Assembly: GCF_035582795.1 (NCBI RefSeq)
Contig: NC_134370.1
Coordinates: 50,331,501 to 50,395,500 of the forward strand
DNA length: 64,000 nucleotides
Direction of reading: 5' to 3'
DNA from: Mycteria americana
Lineage: Eukaryota; Chordata; Aves; Ciconiiformes; Ciconiidae
This document shows, one piece after another, positions 52,243 to 64,000 of the stretch. Positions within the stretch are counted from its first letter, which is position 1. Each line of letters starts with the position of its first letter. The notes beneath the pieces were generated by a model. That model saw only the letters and a program-made list of their open reading frames with translations, was not told the DNA's origin and searched no databases. A program made the translations under genes and the position numbers.

Positions 52243-55200
52243 GTAAGTGATCTTTTCTTTCAGAGACAGTTTGCAGAACAATGACAGCTTTTGGGGCTAG
52301 GAGATAGGACTGTGATATAAGCTCTCAGACAATTTGTAACTATCACCTCAGTAGGTTGCAGACTTTAAGAGGATGCATGAAATTGATTATTTTAGTGTTG
52401 TTTCTGGCTTGTTTCGGTATCAGCAAATCCACTACGATGGATATGGACAGACAGTAAGTTGGACATAAAATGACAGAACAGTAGGAGATGACAATGATAA
52501 TCACTAAGTAATATCCCTTTAGATGCTCCCAGGATCATCTGTGATGGGAAAAGCAGGTATTGTGCTGAGAGTGAAAAAATAAAAAATGAACCATGACATG
52601 AGCCATAAATAAGACAGATCTCATCCCTCTACAATTATTGGCTCAAGTTCATATATTTTGCAAAGCTCATACTTCCTAATTGTTTGATTAGTATGTAAAT
52701 AGTTGAAATTAAGTTGAAATATGTAAATATATGCTAAAAAAAGCGCAAACATACATTAAGAACATTTTCTTTAGTCCGCCAGGATTTCTTACATATGTTT
52801 TAGCCAACACACACAGCCCGACAGCAGCATGAAATAGTGCATTTACCATGGGAGCTTCTTCCCATGGAGAGACTCCAATGAAGTGTTCAGAGTGAAACTG
52901 GCTGAAATTGAACTGAGACAAAAATCACATCTTTCCTATAATTACATATTCATCCCACAGTTGTGTTGTTTCTTCAGTCACTGAAAGGCAACTTCAGAAA
53001 ACATCTGCTTTGTAACAATGAAGAGTGAGGGCCTACTTTAGATTCTTAGATTACACACCTTTAAACCATCAGTATTTCCTTTTTATTTGCAGTAATTGCA
53101 GTGTAGAAATTAAAATAGTCTTTAAAATACAGCAAATTCACTACTACTTCCATGGGAACAATAAGAGTTGCAAATCAGCGTGTGTTGTTCTAAGAGGTTA
53201 TATAAATCTTTTTACTCAGGAGTATGCTGAGAAGTAACAACATCACGAACTAATTTCAGAGAAGATAATGGGGTTGTCTTATAGCTGCTTCTTGCTCTTT
53301 ACTAATTACAGATGGGAATTTGGTATATCACCATTGTCCACATAAGATATTTGTGAGAGAGGAAAGAACAAAAATGATACAATATATTATTTCTAAACAA
53401 ATGCTATTTCAACATTTATTAAAATAACTGAAGTCAGGGAAAGGGAGGAAACATGCCTTATGTTAAATTTTGCAATTTAGACAGTGATAACAGTGCATTT
53501 GCCTGCATTTGTCAACATTGCTCCTTATTCTGTTCTGTGGAAATCACTCCAATATATTTGTCATTACACTGAAAGTAAACAACATAACACAGGATGAGTA
53601 GTTATTTCATTTTATATATTTAAATTAGACCATGTAAAAGGGAAAGTTTGCACAGGGGAGTGAATGAAGTCTGTGGTTTTTTTTTCTTCTGCTGTGAAAT
53701 TGGAAGCATCCTGATGCAATTTTTTTTTAATCATCATAATCCCCCAGAGAAAACAAACTTACTGCAGAATGTGTACTGCAAGTTATGTGGCAATTTGCTC
53801 TCCTTGTCATGGAGAAGATGTCTAGCATATTCGGTGAAGCTAAACAATTTCCTTAGCTCAGGATCCACCCCAGTGTGTTTTTTCTATTACTGCTTTCAGT
53901 ACACAAAAATACTCCACCCCCAAATTAGGACTGCTTCATCATTCTTGTTAAAATCATTTGTCTAAAAGCATCGGTCTACCCCCTGCAACATTTCTGGTGA
54001 TTACTGCTATTTGGAAAAAAACAGTTTGCAAGGGAAACGGTGCACTTCTATTTCTTCCAACTCTGAGAGGAAAAAGAGGAGTTTCAAATGCATGGCTACT
54101 GACGTCATGAAATGCATATAAAGATGAACTTGAATGCCTGGTAATTTTGTTCTCATTAGGTGCCATCTGGTTAATATGTAGATTGGCAATGGAAAATAAG
54201 TTATAAAAATTATACAAGAATCACTCATTTTTTACACGTTATTCACAGAGAGATTGGATTTAGCAACCTTTAAGGCAGTCCACTGCTGACATCTAGTGGT
54301 ATTTGATACAGGCATCTGAGTGAGATGAGAGAGTAGCCCCTTAGATCTTTATTTCTGGTGATTAAGTTATTTAAAGGTTGGGATGGGATGGCAATTTTAT
54401 AAAGAATTATTCATTACAGGAACACCTTCCCTAAGAACAGGTAATAATTTCTTAAAGGGATTCATTATTCAACAAATCATCTTTTATAATTAAGTTGTGG
54501 CCTGTCATTCATCTGCATAAAGTTCATTGACAGAGTCAGTACTTTGAAATCTGAGCTGTTCTCATCAGACATGCAGACCCCACAGAATGTTTTGAATTGC
54601 AGACCAGACGACTATGATTGCTAAAACCAGGTTTCAGAGAATAGGATTATTATAAATTCAGAATTAGCTTTCTGCAATAGTCTGCAGTTTCTACTTCTTA
54701 CTCGCTGTTTAGCAAATACTCCATATGATAGAATATTTACAGAAAAAGACGGCAACACAGTGAAAACATATTTAACAATTCAAACAAGAATTCACTGTCT
54801 TTGCTAGCAGCATTCAGTGACCACTGCATGAAACAAACCAAATGACAATTTATTTATATTTGAATTATAGCCATCTGCTTATGTCACTTACATACACAAC
54901 AGCAAGAATGTTTGTTAAAAAAACCCAAAACAACACAATAAAATAACCAAGATTCTCTCTTTAGCTACCACGAGGCTTCTCACCTATCCTTACAAACGCA
55001 GAACGATTCATTCCTAGAGTGCGGCCCCATTTTCTTCACAGTATCAAATTTAGCTCTGTCTTGATTGTAATACACAAGAAAAAACAGAATCTGGAGTTTA
55101 GCAAGGATCAGCATAGTGCTAGCTTGATAAGCCTTTGATTAGGCAGGCTTACACTGAGAATAAATGTAATATTAAAATATCACATGGTACTAGGGCTTTT

Positions 55201-58200
55201 ATAATGACTTACAGGGAGGTATCAAGCAAGTGTGAATCCAAAAACAAACTGACCCAACAAACACAGATGTATTCATCCAAATTTGTTTTCCCAAATGGCT
55301 TGGGAAGTATTTGAGAAGCCTATTCTGAAGACAATGTTATGGTTAAGTATATGTGATGAAATTTGTGCTACCAATGCCATAGCATATGCTGGTCTTAAAA
55401 GAATTAAAACAAGCCTGGTGTTTACCTCAATCTTTCCCCAGAGCTTGAGTAAAAGCTGTTCTTACACGTGAAAAATCTGTTCAATGATGTTTCCTTTTAT
55501 GTCTCTCCACTTTCTGACTGGATCAGAAACAGGAAGTTCTTATAGTATTTTTTTAATCTGAGTGGAATTCAGAAATACCAAGTTTCAAGAGACACATGTT
55601 CCCCCTAGCAACTTACAGCCCAGTTCACATGGAAACTAGGCACCTTCTAGAAATGCACACAAACTTTGGCTGCCTATGTGATCCTGGCCTTTTGATGTCT
55701 GCCTTTCTCTGGATCTCATGGATATGCTACAACATAAAAAACCAGAATAAATTAATGTACCAAAAATTTCAAATACTTGCATGGCCAGTGGTTTTTACTC
55801 TGCGGAACTGCTGTGGGGAATAATGAAGCAAGTATGATGTAGGGACACTATCCTCATTTCTGCAATATCTAGGGTTGAGTTAGATGCCCTTTCCTATGGA
55901 AGAATCACTCTATCAATTGGATTAGAATCTGTTTTCATTAACACCTGTGTCCATCACTGTCAGCTGTATAACACAACACAGAATTACTTGACATACAGCA
56001 GAATCTCTCTGGGTCAATTCTGTTGGCAGGATGTTGACAGGACCTTAGTCATCAGCATTATTGTGTGGTCAATAGTGGTTTGAAAAGTGCACTAGAATGG
56101 CTTTAAAAAGCACATGCAAGAAGATGGGAACAGGTGCTGTTACCTCTGGGGTTGTGCCATAAGCTGTTCTGCTCCTTGAGGAATGTTCAGGCTTGTTTGA
56201 TAGTACCCTGCAGATGCTGTATTTTGCAGTCACTGAACTCCAGCTTCAGCCATCTAAGATTTACGATATTTGTGCTAGTCCATAAATCAGGTTTTGTTTC
56301 CACATAAAATAAGGCTTATGTACCGCCTCAGGTTTTCAAATAAAATAATTCTGAAACAGAAACATCACTAGCTACCAAAGAGCTCCCAATCATTAAAAAA
56401 CCCTTATGACTCCTGCAGCTCATCCCCTGGTTTTCCCTACACAGATCAGAGTCTTTCAATTTGTATGTGTGCCTGCAACTCTGTCTCCTACAATACTAGA
56501 GAGAAGTCACAGCCGGACTCCCTGCATTTGGATCATTGAAACGTTCTTGCTCTGTTATTAAGAGGGTGGTTTGCTCCCAGTTTCTATTTCTGAATGTACT
56601 CCCAAAAGTATCTATCAATTTGAGCTTCACATTTTGCTGTGAAAAAAACCAAAGGGTTCTGATTTATCTGGTTTGATCTACGCTCTGTGAAATACAGTCA
56701 ACTTCAGCAGAACAGATATTTGTGCAAGCACCATATCCTTCTGTTCACACAAGCCTACAGTCTTTAGAAAATCAAAAGCCCTCATTATTGCATGAAGATG
56801 ATCTGATGCACAGAAATGCTGTGATCCCTATATCATGTCACTTGGTTTCCCTTCTATAATTCTGTTATGTGATGTTTTACAGGAAGCACTGCAGCAGATG
56901 CTGAAGAAAAGCTAATGAACCACCTACTGAGTCCTGACAGGTACAATAAGTTAATTCGACCAGCTGTCAACTCATCCCAGTTGGTATCTATAGAACTGCA
57001 GGTTTCCCTGGCACAGCTCATCAGTGTGGTAAGTTCAAATTAGGCTATGCCTTTTAATTCATTACTATCTGCACAGTGCTCTAAGTAAAAGTCGTATTGG
57101 TATTACTATGTCCCTGTTATTTTCTAGTTTACATAATAATACTTAGTAGGCAGGGCCCATACATGCGATTTACTGGTTTTATACTTCAGAATGCAGCTAC
57201 AACAGGGAGATCAATCTATGCCTAAGCAATAAAGGACAGCGGCCAGATATTCATCCAATAAAATTCCATTGATCAAAAAATCAAAATCATTCCACTGATT
57301 TCAATACAGCTACAGTTAAGTTACACCAGGTCAGGATCTCTCCTGGACTGTGTACACAATGCTAAACCATCTTCTGCTGTCTGGAGAGACAGCAGTTCCA
57401 TGAAGCAGAGCCTGCCAGCTGAGAGCTTATGCGGCAAACCTTACATAAACCTCACACAAGTTAATCTAGAGCTTCCTGGTAGTCAAATGGGCCTTCTGTT
57501 TCAAATCAAATCCACAGGAGGGGGAAAAAAAATCAGCTCAGCAGGGTGGTGGTAATTGTTCCCAAATAGCCACACTCACTCCAGTCACAACTGTCCTTGT
57601 TAAAAGCCACTTGGAGCTCTACACTTGTGGGGTTACTATTTATCTTCAGCATGTGCACAAGACTGGCCATCCTACCAGCAGAGAAATGCCTGTCTTGAAA
57701 AACACTAGGAGAAATCATGCTGCACAGTTGGAAATATCCTCAAAAGCCTGCTGAATATATCTTATTACTGCAATAAAGTGAAACACTTCAGAGGACAAGT
57801 TTTCTCTCTCTTTTTCCCTGTAGAATGAACGGGAGCAGATCATGACTACAAATGTCTGGCTGAACCAGGTAACCAAACCCACAGAGGCATGCTCTTGCAA
57901 ACCACAAATGCGACTGCTTTCACTCCATCACAGTGATTGTTTTGTTAGTGCTGGTCTGGATACTCCCATCACTACTGTACAATTCTTCTCTTAGGAGTGG
58001 ATTGATTATCGTTTGGCTTGGAAGCCCTCTGACTATGAAGGAATAAATAAGCTGAGAATACCTGCAAAACACATCTGGTTGCCAGACATTGTGCTTTACA
58101 ATAAGTAAGTAAAACTTCTGTAGTTTATGCAGACAGGGAACAAAATTTTAACCAGGTATCAAGAAACAAGCATCAGAACCAATGAAGTAGGTCTGATTGA

Positions 58201-61200
58201 TAAAATTCTAAAATCGATCTTTGTAACTTTTAGCAAGTATCAAGTGTATCTGACTGGGGTACTGCCCGCAAGGATAATTTTAGTAAAATCAGGGCTCTGG
58301 TTAAAGAAATTCCAGCAGACCTGGAGCATGTCTGCAGTCTGAGCTATTACAATACCAGAGGATCTGTGACAAGGTTCACAATTGAGACACAGCTCTATAT
58401 CAAACTAGATTATATGGAAAGCATGAATTGTAAATACAAGTGCAGCCATACACTGGTCATGTTTGCAAGAAGGCAAGACATCTGGAATTCTATCGGACAT
58501 CTTAGATTCTGAGCTACATTTTTGTCTCCTACTTCTTCTTCCCCCCCCTTCCACCACAGACTCCAGGACATAAATCCATTACAAAGTTCACATGTACCAG
58601 AACTCCATGATTTAATGTTCATTTACATAAACAAATTATGTTCTATTTTCATAAAGCATTAAAAAATCAATTATAAGAATACATAATAAATCTGTCAACA
58701 TTTGACCCTGTTGCTTTACAGTACTGAGAAAAATAAAAGCTTGGTGCTGGACCATGCTTCAGTTCTTTCAAACAAACAGCTAACTGCCAATTTTGTTTTG
58801 TGGGGTTTTTTTTTTTTTTTTGTTTTTAAGTCTCTAGCAAAGCCTTGAAGTGGATGATATCAAGCCTTTGGGAAAAAAAACACCAAAACTTATAATATAC
58901 TTTTATGATACTTTGAAAACCTATTAATTCATGAACACATGATGGTTTATGAACATATACAGATGAGAAACCTAGGAAGTTTATATATAACTGAGTTAAG
59001 TCCCTGGAATCCTACTACTGGAAATCAGATTTGAGAAATACTTAGAACTATTGTATTAGACACGAAATAATTCAGCCAGTGGATTAGGATGTACTCTGTC
59101 TGGCCAAACCTTGTTCTGGTAAATTGTGCCCCCGCCCTCTGCTTCTTTCTTCCTTACTCCCCAAGTGATGCCATTTAATGGATTGTAAGAATGGAAAGAA
59201 ACAGTTCTACAAGGCTTCTTAAATGTACAGAAACAAGCTTTTAGCCTCACCGTATTGGATTCTTACATTAGTAATAAGCTTCAAATGAAAATTTTAGATA
59301 AAGGACAACCCCCTGTGACTTTCTGCTGCTGAAGCAGTGTTTCATAGGCATCAGTCAGTTCAAGAAGGTGCTAAGGAAAACACAAAGAGCATCCCCATGC
59401 CCCACAGCTCTGTCCATATGTAGACTGTGCACAGGACTGCAGAAGCACTGAAACAGCACCAGCAGCCAGCCTCTGTCCCACAGCTGAGCCAGGGGCAGCC
59501 AGCAGAAGAACCTACATATTCTCAGGTCTACCAGTACATTGTACAGCGCACAGGTAAATCTAACTCAGGAAGATACAGACATGTGAGAAATAAGATACAA
59601 CTTCTTTACTAAAAAATAGCAATTTTATTGGCAATGAACTAATGACCCTTGTATGCTGTAGCCGCTCCCGCCTGCATCTGGTTGTTTCACTGACTACATG
59701 AATTAGCTATCAGGGTCTCAGCTCAGTGTCAGGCACCAGGGTTTGCAACATGAGACCTTTCCAGAGCCAAATGTAACTGATCTGCAGAACAGCTACTCAT
59801 GTGCCAGGACTTGGATACTTGTAGCACTTCCCTGCTTAGGAAAAAATCAACTTTAGCACTGAAATAGCTCTATTTTCCATGATGTCTTGTCAACAAACAA
59901 GTGATTCATTAGACTTTTTATTAACTCTTAAGGAGCACATTTCCACTCAAATAAAAGGGTGCTACTTAACTATAGTCAGTTGAACTTCATCTGTTTACAT
60001 TTGCAGTGATTTTTGCAGTTAACATACTGTCTTCAGGTTATGTGCATTTCTTTACATAGATATTTATTTATCAAAAGGAAGGCATGTGGGATGTATCTAG
60101 TCCAGACTCTTCTTTGCAGTCTAACAAAGTGGCTAACCAAGTTTTTAATAAAAGCGATTGATCAACTACATAGAACAAACCTTTGAGTTTCCTCATCTGT
60201 CAAGAAAGACAGTCACTAACTGTTGTTCCTTCCTACTGTTATACTTTCCTTTGGCAGCCCGATTGGCTGAGTTTGAAAGGTGTTGCATAGCACTCTTGAG
60301 AACATGCAGTGAATACACTCAGAAACACTAAATTTCAATAATATTTATCAGCAATTGATCACTTCACATTTCTACCTCAGGATACCTCATACATTAAAGA
60401 GCCCTAAGTTGTTTGCCCAGAAACATTGGACAGGAGAAGATCTTGACTAGTGGCTGATACTGATCTTCTCCCTGAATTAAAGGGCCCATCATAACATAGA
60501 AGACTCTCCTGGTGGAAGTTCGGTAGTTGGAGGAGATACAAAGCCAAGATTATTTGTGAGCACTAAGAACACTGTGGCTTGTCTGTTCCGGTTTTGCAAT
60601 AAGTATACATTAACTGGAGTGACATAATAAATTATAAACCATGTAATTACATTTCCTCTGCCTACACTCTCCCCGCATTTCTAACTAACACAGCTCATCC
60701 TTATTTCCTCGTCCAAGTCATTTAGGAGTGTTGCTGTGTGCTCGTAGCAGTGGCTGTGTTCCAGATCAAAGGTGCCTCCATTTTCATGCTGGATGATCCC
60801 ATTTTTACTCAGCCTTCAGAGATGTAGTAAGCTTTAATTAATTTAACAAACATTTACAAAATACTTTGAGTTCTTTGGATGAAACAGAGATGCATATTTA
60901 TGATTTAATAATAATTTTATAAAATCATTTTTTAAGTATTGGACCAAATATCAATTCTCTGATTCAGAGAAATGCATACATTAATCTCCCTATCAAGTTA
61001 TAGCTCCCTACAACATAGAGTTCAAAATCAAAATATTACTAAACTTTGATTCTAGAAACAACTGAGGCCCACAAGACCAAGAATGTCAGAGCTCTTCTGT
61101 TTTGAACTAGTTTTTCCTCTTAATGTTTTATTATCTTCTCTCCTTTTTCTTTCCTCTTGTTTCATTAGTGCGGATGGCACATATGAAGTTTCGCTATACA

Positions 61201-62141
61201 CAAATGCAATTGTAAAGAATAATGGAAGCATTCGCTGGTTGCCACCAGCCATTTACAAGAGTGCCTGCAAGATTGAAGTTAAGCATTTCCCATTTGATCA
61301 ACAAAACTGCACATTAAAGTTCCGGTCTTGGACATATGATCATACAGAAATTGATATGGTGCTTAAAACTTCCATGGCAAGCATGGATGACTTTACTCCA
61401 AGTGGAGAATGGGACATTGTAGCACTCCCAGGAAGAAGGACTGTAAATCCTTTGGACCCCAGTTATGTTGATGTGACATATGACTTCATTATTAAAAGGA
61501 AACCTCTTTTTTACACCATCAATCTTATCATTCCCTGTGTGCTAATTACATCCTTAGCCATCCTGGTGTTCTACTTGCCTTCAGACTGTGGTGAAAAAAT
61601 GACCTTATGCATATCTGTATTGCTTGCCTTGACTGTGTTCCTGCTGCTGATTTCCAAGATTGTCCCTCCAACATCTCTAGATGTTCCACTGATTGGGAAG
61701 TACCTCATGTTTACAATGGTACTAGTGACCTTCTCAATAGTTACCAGTGTCTGTGTACTCAATGTCCACCATAGATCTCCAAGTACTCACACTATGCCCC
61801 CTTGGGTAAAGCTGGTTTTCCTTGAAAGACTCCCAGCCTATCTGTTCATGAAGCGTCCAGAAAATAATTCTCCACGGCAAAAGCTGTGCAACTGCAAAAA
61901 GACAAAAGCAGAGAATCCTTGTATGGACCCAGCTGACTTCTACAAGAACTCTACCTATTTTTTGAATACAGCCTCTGCCAAAAAATATGATATGAAAATC
62001 ACTGAGACTCTTGACAATGTCAGCAGTCATCGAGATTTTAGGTTAAGAACAGGCATGAAATTTTCTCCTGAAGTCCAAGAAGCAATTGATGGAGTCAGTT
62101 TTATAGCAGAGCACATGAAAAGTGATGACAACGACCAGAGT
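52188..62141 (+). CDS. CHRNB4: CHRNB4, neuronal nicotinic acetylcholine receptor subunit beta-4 (exons 1-5 of 6; 3' end outside window)
   Basis: Beta subunit of a pentameric acetylcholine-gated cation channel. In the family it joins alpha-3 (with or without alpha-5) to form the ganglionic receptor in the plasma membrane. The joined exons give 1329 nt, 443 codons, in one open frame. Visible parts: signal peptide (about 1-19); ligand-binding domain; loop-D Trp79, a complementary-face residue; Cys-loop Cys152/Cys166 with 13 residues between; TM1 about 233-254; the GEK motif at 260-262 leading into TM2 (262-282); TM3 about 295-317; then a cytoplasmic loop to residue 443. Possible N-glycosylation sites are N48, N137 and N165. 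There is no vicinal Cys pair in the C-loop (about 207-222), so it is a non-alpha subunit. Choice of beta-4 over beta-2 rests on [10 protein letters not shown], the FMKRP segment after TM3 and the unrelated beta-2 loop. The known order puts CHRNA3 downstream. No frameshift or internal stop is seen. TM4 and the C-terminus are missing only because the window ends. Confidence 0.96.
52243..56882 (+). other. CHRNB4: CHRNB4 intron 1
   Basis: A 4,640-bp GT-AG intron, AT-rich, with no further coding exon seen. It contains a T-run near 53676-53686, an A/C-rich stretch around 54914-54945 and a CTCF-like motif at 54286-54299 (minus strand). A first intron of several kilobases between signal-peptide exon and exon 2 is common in this gene family. 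Confidence 0.85.
56883..57028 (+). CDS. CHRNB4: CHRNB4 coding exon 2
   Basis: The exon is 146 bp, the usual size of exon 2 in neuronal nicotinic subunit genes. The acceptor is ttttacag at 56875-56882 and the donor gtaagt starts at 57029. It completes codon 19 and encodes residues 20-67, from [10 protein letters not shown] to SLAQLISV, the N-terminal helix and first beta strands of the extracellular domain. N48 in NSS is a possible glycosylation site. The RYNKLIRP segment is shared by beta-2 and beta-4 subunits. Confidence 0.97.
57029..57823 (+). other. CHRNB4: CHRNB4 intron 2
   Basis: A 795-bp GT-AG intron ending in a strong pyrimidine tract. No repeat or RNA gene is recognised in it. Confidence 0.93.
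57824..57868 (+). CDS. CHRNB4: CHRNB4 coding exon 3
   Basis: The exon is 45 bp, phase 0 on both sides, the characteristic small exon 3 of this family. The acceptor is ccctgtag after a long pyrimidine tract (57800-57820); the donor is gtaacc, a weaker match than the other donors. It encodes residues 68-82 ([15 protein letters not shown]), which include loop-D Trp79 on the complementary side of the agonist site. Confidence 0.97.
57995..58104 (+). CDS. CHRNB4: CHRNB4 coding exon 4
   Basis: The exon is 110 bp, the standard exon 4 size. The acceptor is ttctcttag and the donor gtaagt starts at 58105. It encodes residues 83-118 and two bases of codon 119, from EWIDYRLAW to [10 protein letters not shown]. 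The [10 protein letters not shown] signature is the loop A region of nicotinic subunits. It is separated from exon 3 by only 126 bp. Confidence 0.97.
58105..61168 (+). other. CHRNB4: CHRNB4 intron 4
   Basis: A 3,064-bp GT-AG intron. It holds a long T-run at about 58806-58822 and a locally GC-richer ORF at 59443-59555 that ends in a donor-like CAG/gtaaat (see findings). The final 85 bp before the acceptor contain no stop in the exon 5 frame. No mobile element is recognised. Confidence 0.9.
61169..62141 (+). CDS. CHRNB4: CHRNB4 coding exon 5 (Cys-loop, TM1-TM3, cytoplasmic loop)
   Basis: The exon is 973 bp, the large exon of the gene. The acceptor is ttcattag and the donor is gtaagt at 62142. 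Its first base completes codon 119; codons 120-443 follow. It holds the Cys-loop ([18 protein letters not shown]), pre-TM1 [12 protein letters not shown]1 with the conserved Pro241-Cys242, TM2 from GEK to LLLISK, TM3 ending LNVHHR, and a loop of about 125 residues. The end of the loop ([19 protein letters not shown]) is the conserved amphipathic MA helix region before TM4. The middle of the loop (about 340-405) is rich in Lys and Asn, as usual for this variable part. The open frame runs on into intron 5 to a stop at 62265-62267, but the consensus donor and family structure place the exon end at 62141. Confidence 0.97.
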
Positions 62142-64000
62142 GTAAGTAAAAATGAGAAATCATCCCGGTCTTTCCAAACTTCATCTCCTGTCCTCCTCTG
62201 TAACACACTTTTTCAGAAAGCATATTTGAACTCTCTAGCTATTCTGAAGTTTTTAGAGAGATTCTAGCTGTAGCTTATAAGAGGAAATAATTTTTGCCAT
62301 TAAAAGAACTTAATGAATAGCAATTTGGTAAACACCGATACTCTCCTGGAAAGTAACATGGCTATTTCTACAGAGAGAGAATGTTGATTGTGCACTAAGT
62401 CATGAAACACTCTTGAAAAAGCTGTGTTGTCACATTGAAGTAGTGTTTGGCAGCGGAAAAAAATAATATTCAGTTCCAGGTCAGAAAAAGAGTATTTTTC
62501 CCCATCATATTCAGTAAGACTGTGACTCAACCCATGGCCAGGCCATGTTAACCAGAAACAAACTACCTGCAGCTCAAGCATTTATTTACCTAACTGGGCA
62601 TAGAGAGAGGATTTAGTAAAAGTGATTAAATGCCTTTGCAAACACCCACTCTGGGCTAAGATATCTGTCCAGATGTGGCAAACACAATGGGCAGGATTGA
62701 AATCCTAATGCCAGCAGAGCTGACACTTCTTTCATTTGAGTTAAATCAGACTTGTTATTGGCTATGAGAAGTACTTTATCCAGGACGCATTTAAGCAGCA
62801 CTGCTGCTGCCCTGTTCACTTGCCCTACTCATGTGCTACTAGCTAGCACGCTAAAGCTGACATAAATACACTGTGCATAATGCTTGGAAAAACTCGGGTG
62901 GTTCAGAGTTTTGTTTAGACAAGCACCCACAGTTAGGAAAAACCACCCTCATACCTACCAGTGTCCTCTCTCTGACCCAGATCCCAGTCAGACTCTAGGT
63001 TCTCTATTCCTGCTGTGCTCTCCCTCCCTCAGCCAAGCAGATTAAATAAAGTCTGGTTTCTGATCTTGCAAAAGTCCCTTGAGGAGCATGCTGCTGAGTA
63101 GTTCATGTTTTCTATTAGCTGAAATTACTGTCAATATAAATAAAGAAGATCAGCTATTAACATTAGACATGAGCTTGTAAACATTGAAACTGACTGAACA
63201 GAAGCAGACTTCATAGAGCAGAAAAAAAGTTTTCTAATAGCACAAAAATTCTTGCAAGAATATGTTGCATACTAAAGGATCTACAAAGCCTCCACTTGAT
63301 ATTAAGAACAATTTTCAAGTGTATTTTGTACAATAAAAATTAATTTAATGCTTTTCACACAGGGTCCTCTGATATTACATATCACTTTTCTAGATTCGTA
63401 ATTTTAATCTCTGCTTTCTTCCTTCATTATCATGGTCTGATAACAACTGTTCACGTACATTTACTATAGTCTGATTTCAGAAGCACACAATTCCCATTAG
63501 CAGCAGTGGAAATTAAAAGTGTGCACTGAAGGAAAAATATGTAATGTTCTAATATAAGACATGAGACAATTGACAAGCATGGTAAAGTCATCGAACTGAG
63601 GATATCCCACATGTAACTGGAATCAATGTTAGAGGAAAAAATGATCATTCCTGAGATGCAAATGAAGATTGACGTATTCCATCTTTACAATAATAGCCTG
63701 ATAGTCACTTCAGTTTGAGAACAGAATCTAAGGCCATGACTTTCACAGACAACATATGCAAGGCAAAAAGGGATTTTAATAAAAGCAACAGTATTAATAT
63801 GCATTAAAACCCTTGATTAAGATGACTGCTGATAAGAAAAGAACTCTGAAGCTAACCTTGTTTAACAGCAGTAAACATAATCTATTTTTGTCCACTGAGA
63901 TTAATAGCATCTGCAAACTAAAATTAAAGAAAAAAATTCCTTAATTGGATTATTCTGTGGGTCCTTCTGGACTGGCTTCCACCAGGCAGCCACACTCAGT
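62142..64000 (+). other. CHRNB4: CHRNB4 intron 5 (partial, runs off window)
   Basis: Sequence after the exon 5 donor. I looked for the final exon (expected to begin with residues like EDWKYVAM and to encode TM4) and did not find it, so this intron is at least 1,859 bp long and exon 6 lies to the right of the window. No RNA gene or repeat family is recognised here. Confidence 0.85.

Noticed and set aside
62142..64000. Search for CHRNB4 exon 6 (TM4 and C-terminus)
   Set aside because: No sequence encoding the conserved EDWKYVAM start or a TM4-like helix after an acceptor was found, so it is outside the window.
1..64000. CRISPR arrays, bacterial operons, tRNA or rRNA genes, complete proviruses
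   Set aside because: The sequence is a vertebrate nuclear genome. No repeat-spacer pattern, complete tRNA fold or retroviral internal region was seen.

Overview
The window looks like a piece of a bird genome. It has a CR1 LINE with most of ORF2, a second 5'-truncated CR1 tail, a solo LTR of a type common in avian genomes, worn MIR-like SINEs, AT-rich non-coding DNA, and one multi-exon vertebrate gene whose protein is very close to avian nicotinic receptor subunits. The species cannot be fixed from the sequence alone.

Layout. Bases 1 to about 51,970 hold no gene I can support. This long 5' flank contains a 575-bp solo LTR at 5751-6325 with a perfect 5-bp target duplication, several short tandem duplications and low-complexity tracts, and scattered MIR-like fragments (best at 27.7 kb, 29.4 kb and 45.2 kb). 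It also contains an inactive CR1 LINE on the plus strand at about 38.8-41.9 kb and a CR1 3' tail on the minus strand at 49.75-50.15 kb.

The only gene is CHRNB4, the neuronal nicotinic acetylcholine receptor beta-4 subunit, on the plus strand from 52,188. Five of its six expected coding exons are present: 52188-52242, 56883-57028, 57824-57868, 57995-58104 and 61169-62141. All junctions are GT-AG and all phases agree. Together they encode 443 residues: signal peptide, extracellular ligand-binding domain with Cys-loop, TM1 to TM3 and the large cytoplasmic loop. The last exon, with the end of the MA helix, TM4 and the C-terminus, lies beyond base 64,000. The window therefore ends inside intron 5.

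In vertebrates CHRNB4 sits head-to-tail with CHRNA3, with CHRNA5 convergent, and the three are co-expressed in autonomic ganglia. By that known order CHRNA3 should lie just to the right of this window, and the 52-kb left flank would be the upstream side of the cluster. I found no convincing previously undescribed system. The items most worth a second look are two unexplained exon-like ORFs (18.5 kb and 59.4 kb), a nested inverted repeat at 6.55 kb, possible regulatory motifs near exon 1 and in intron 1, and the LTR insertion.
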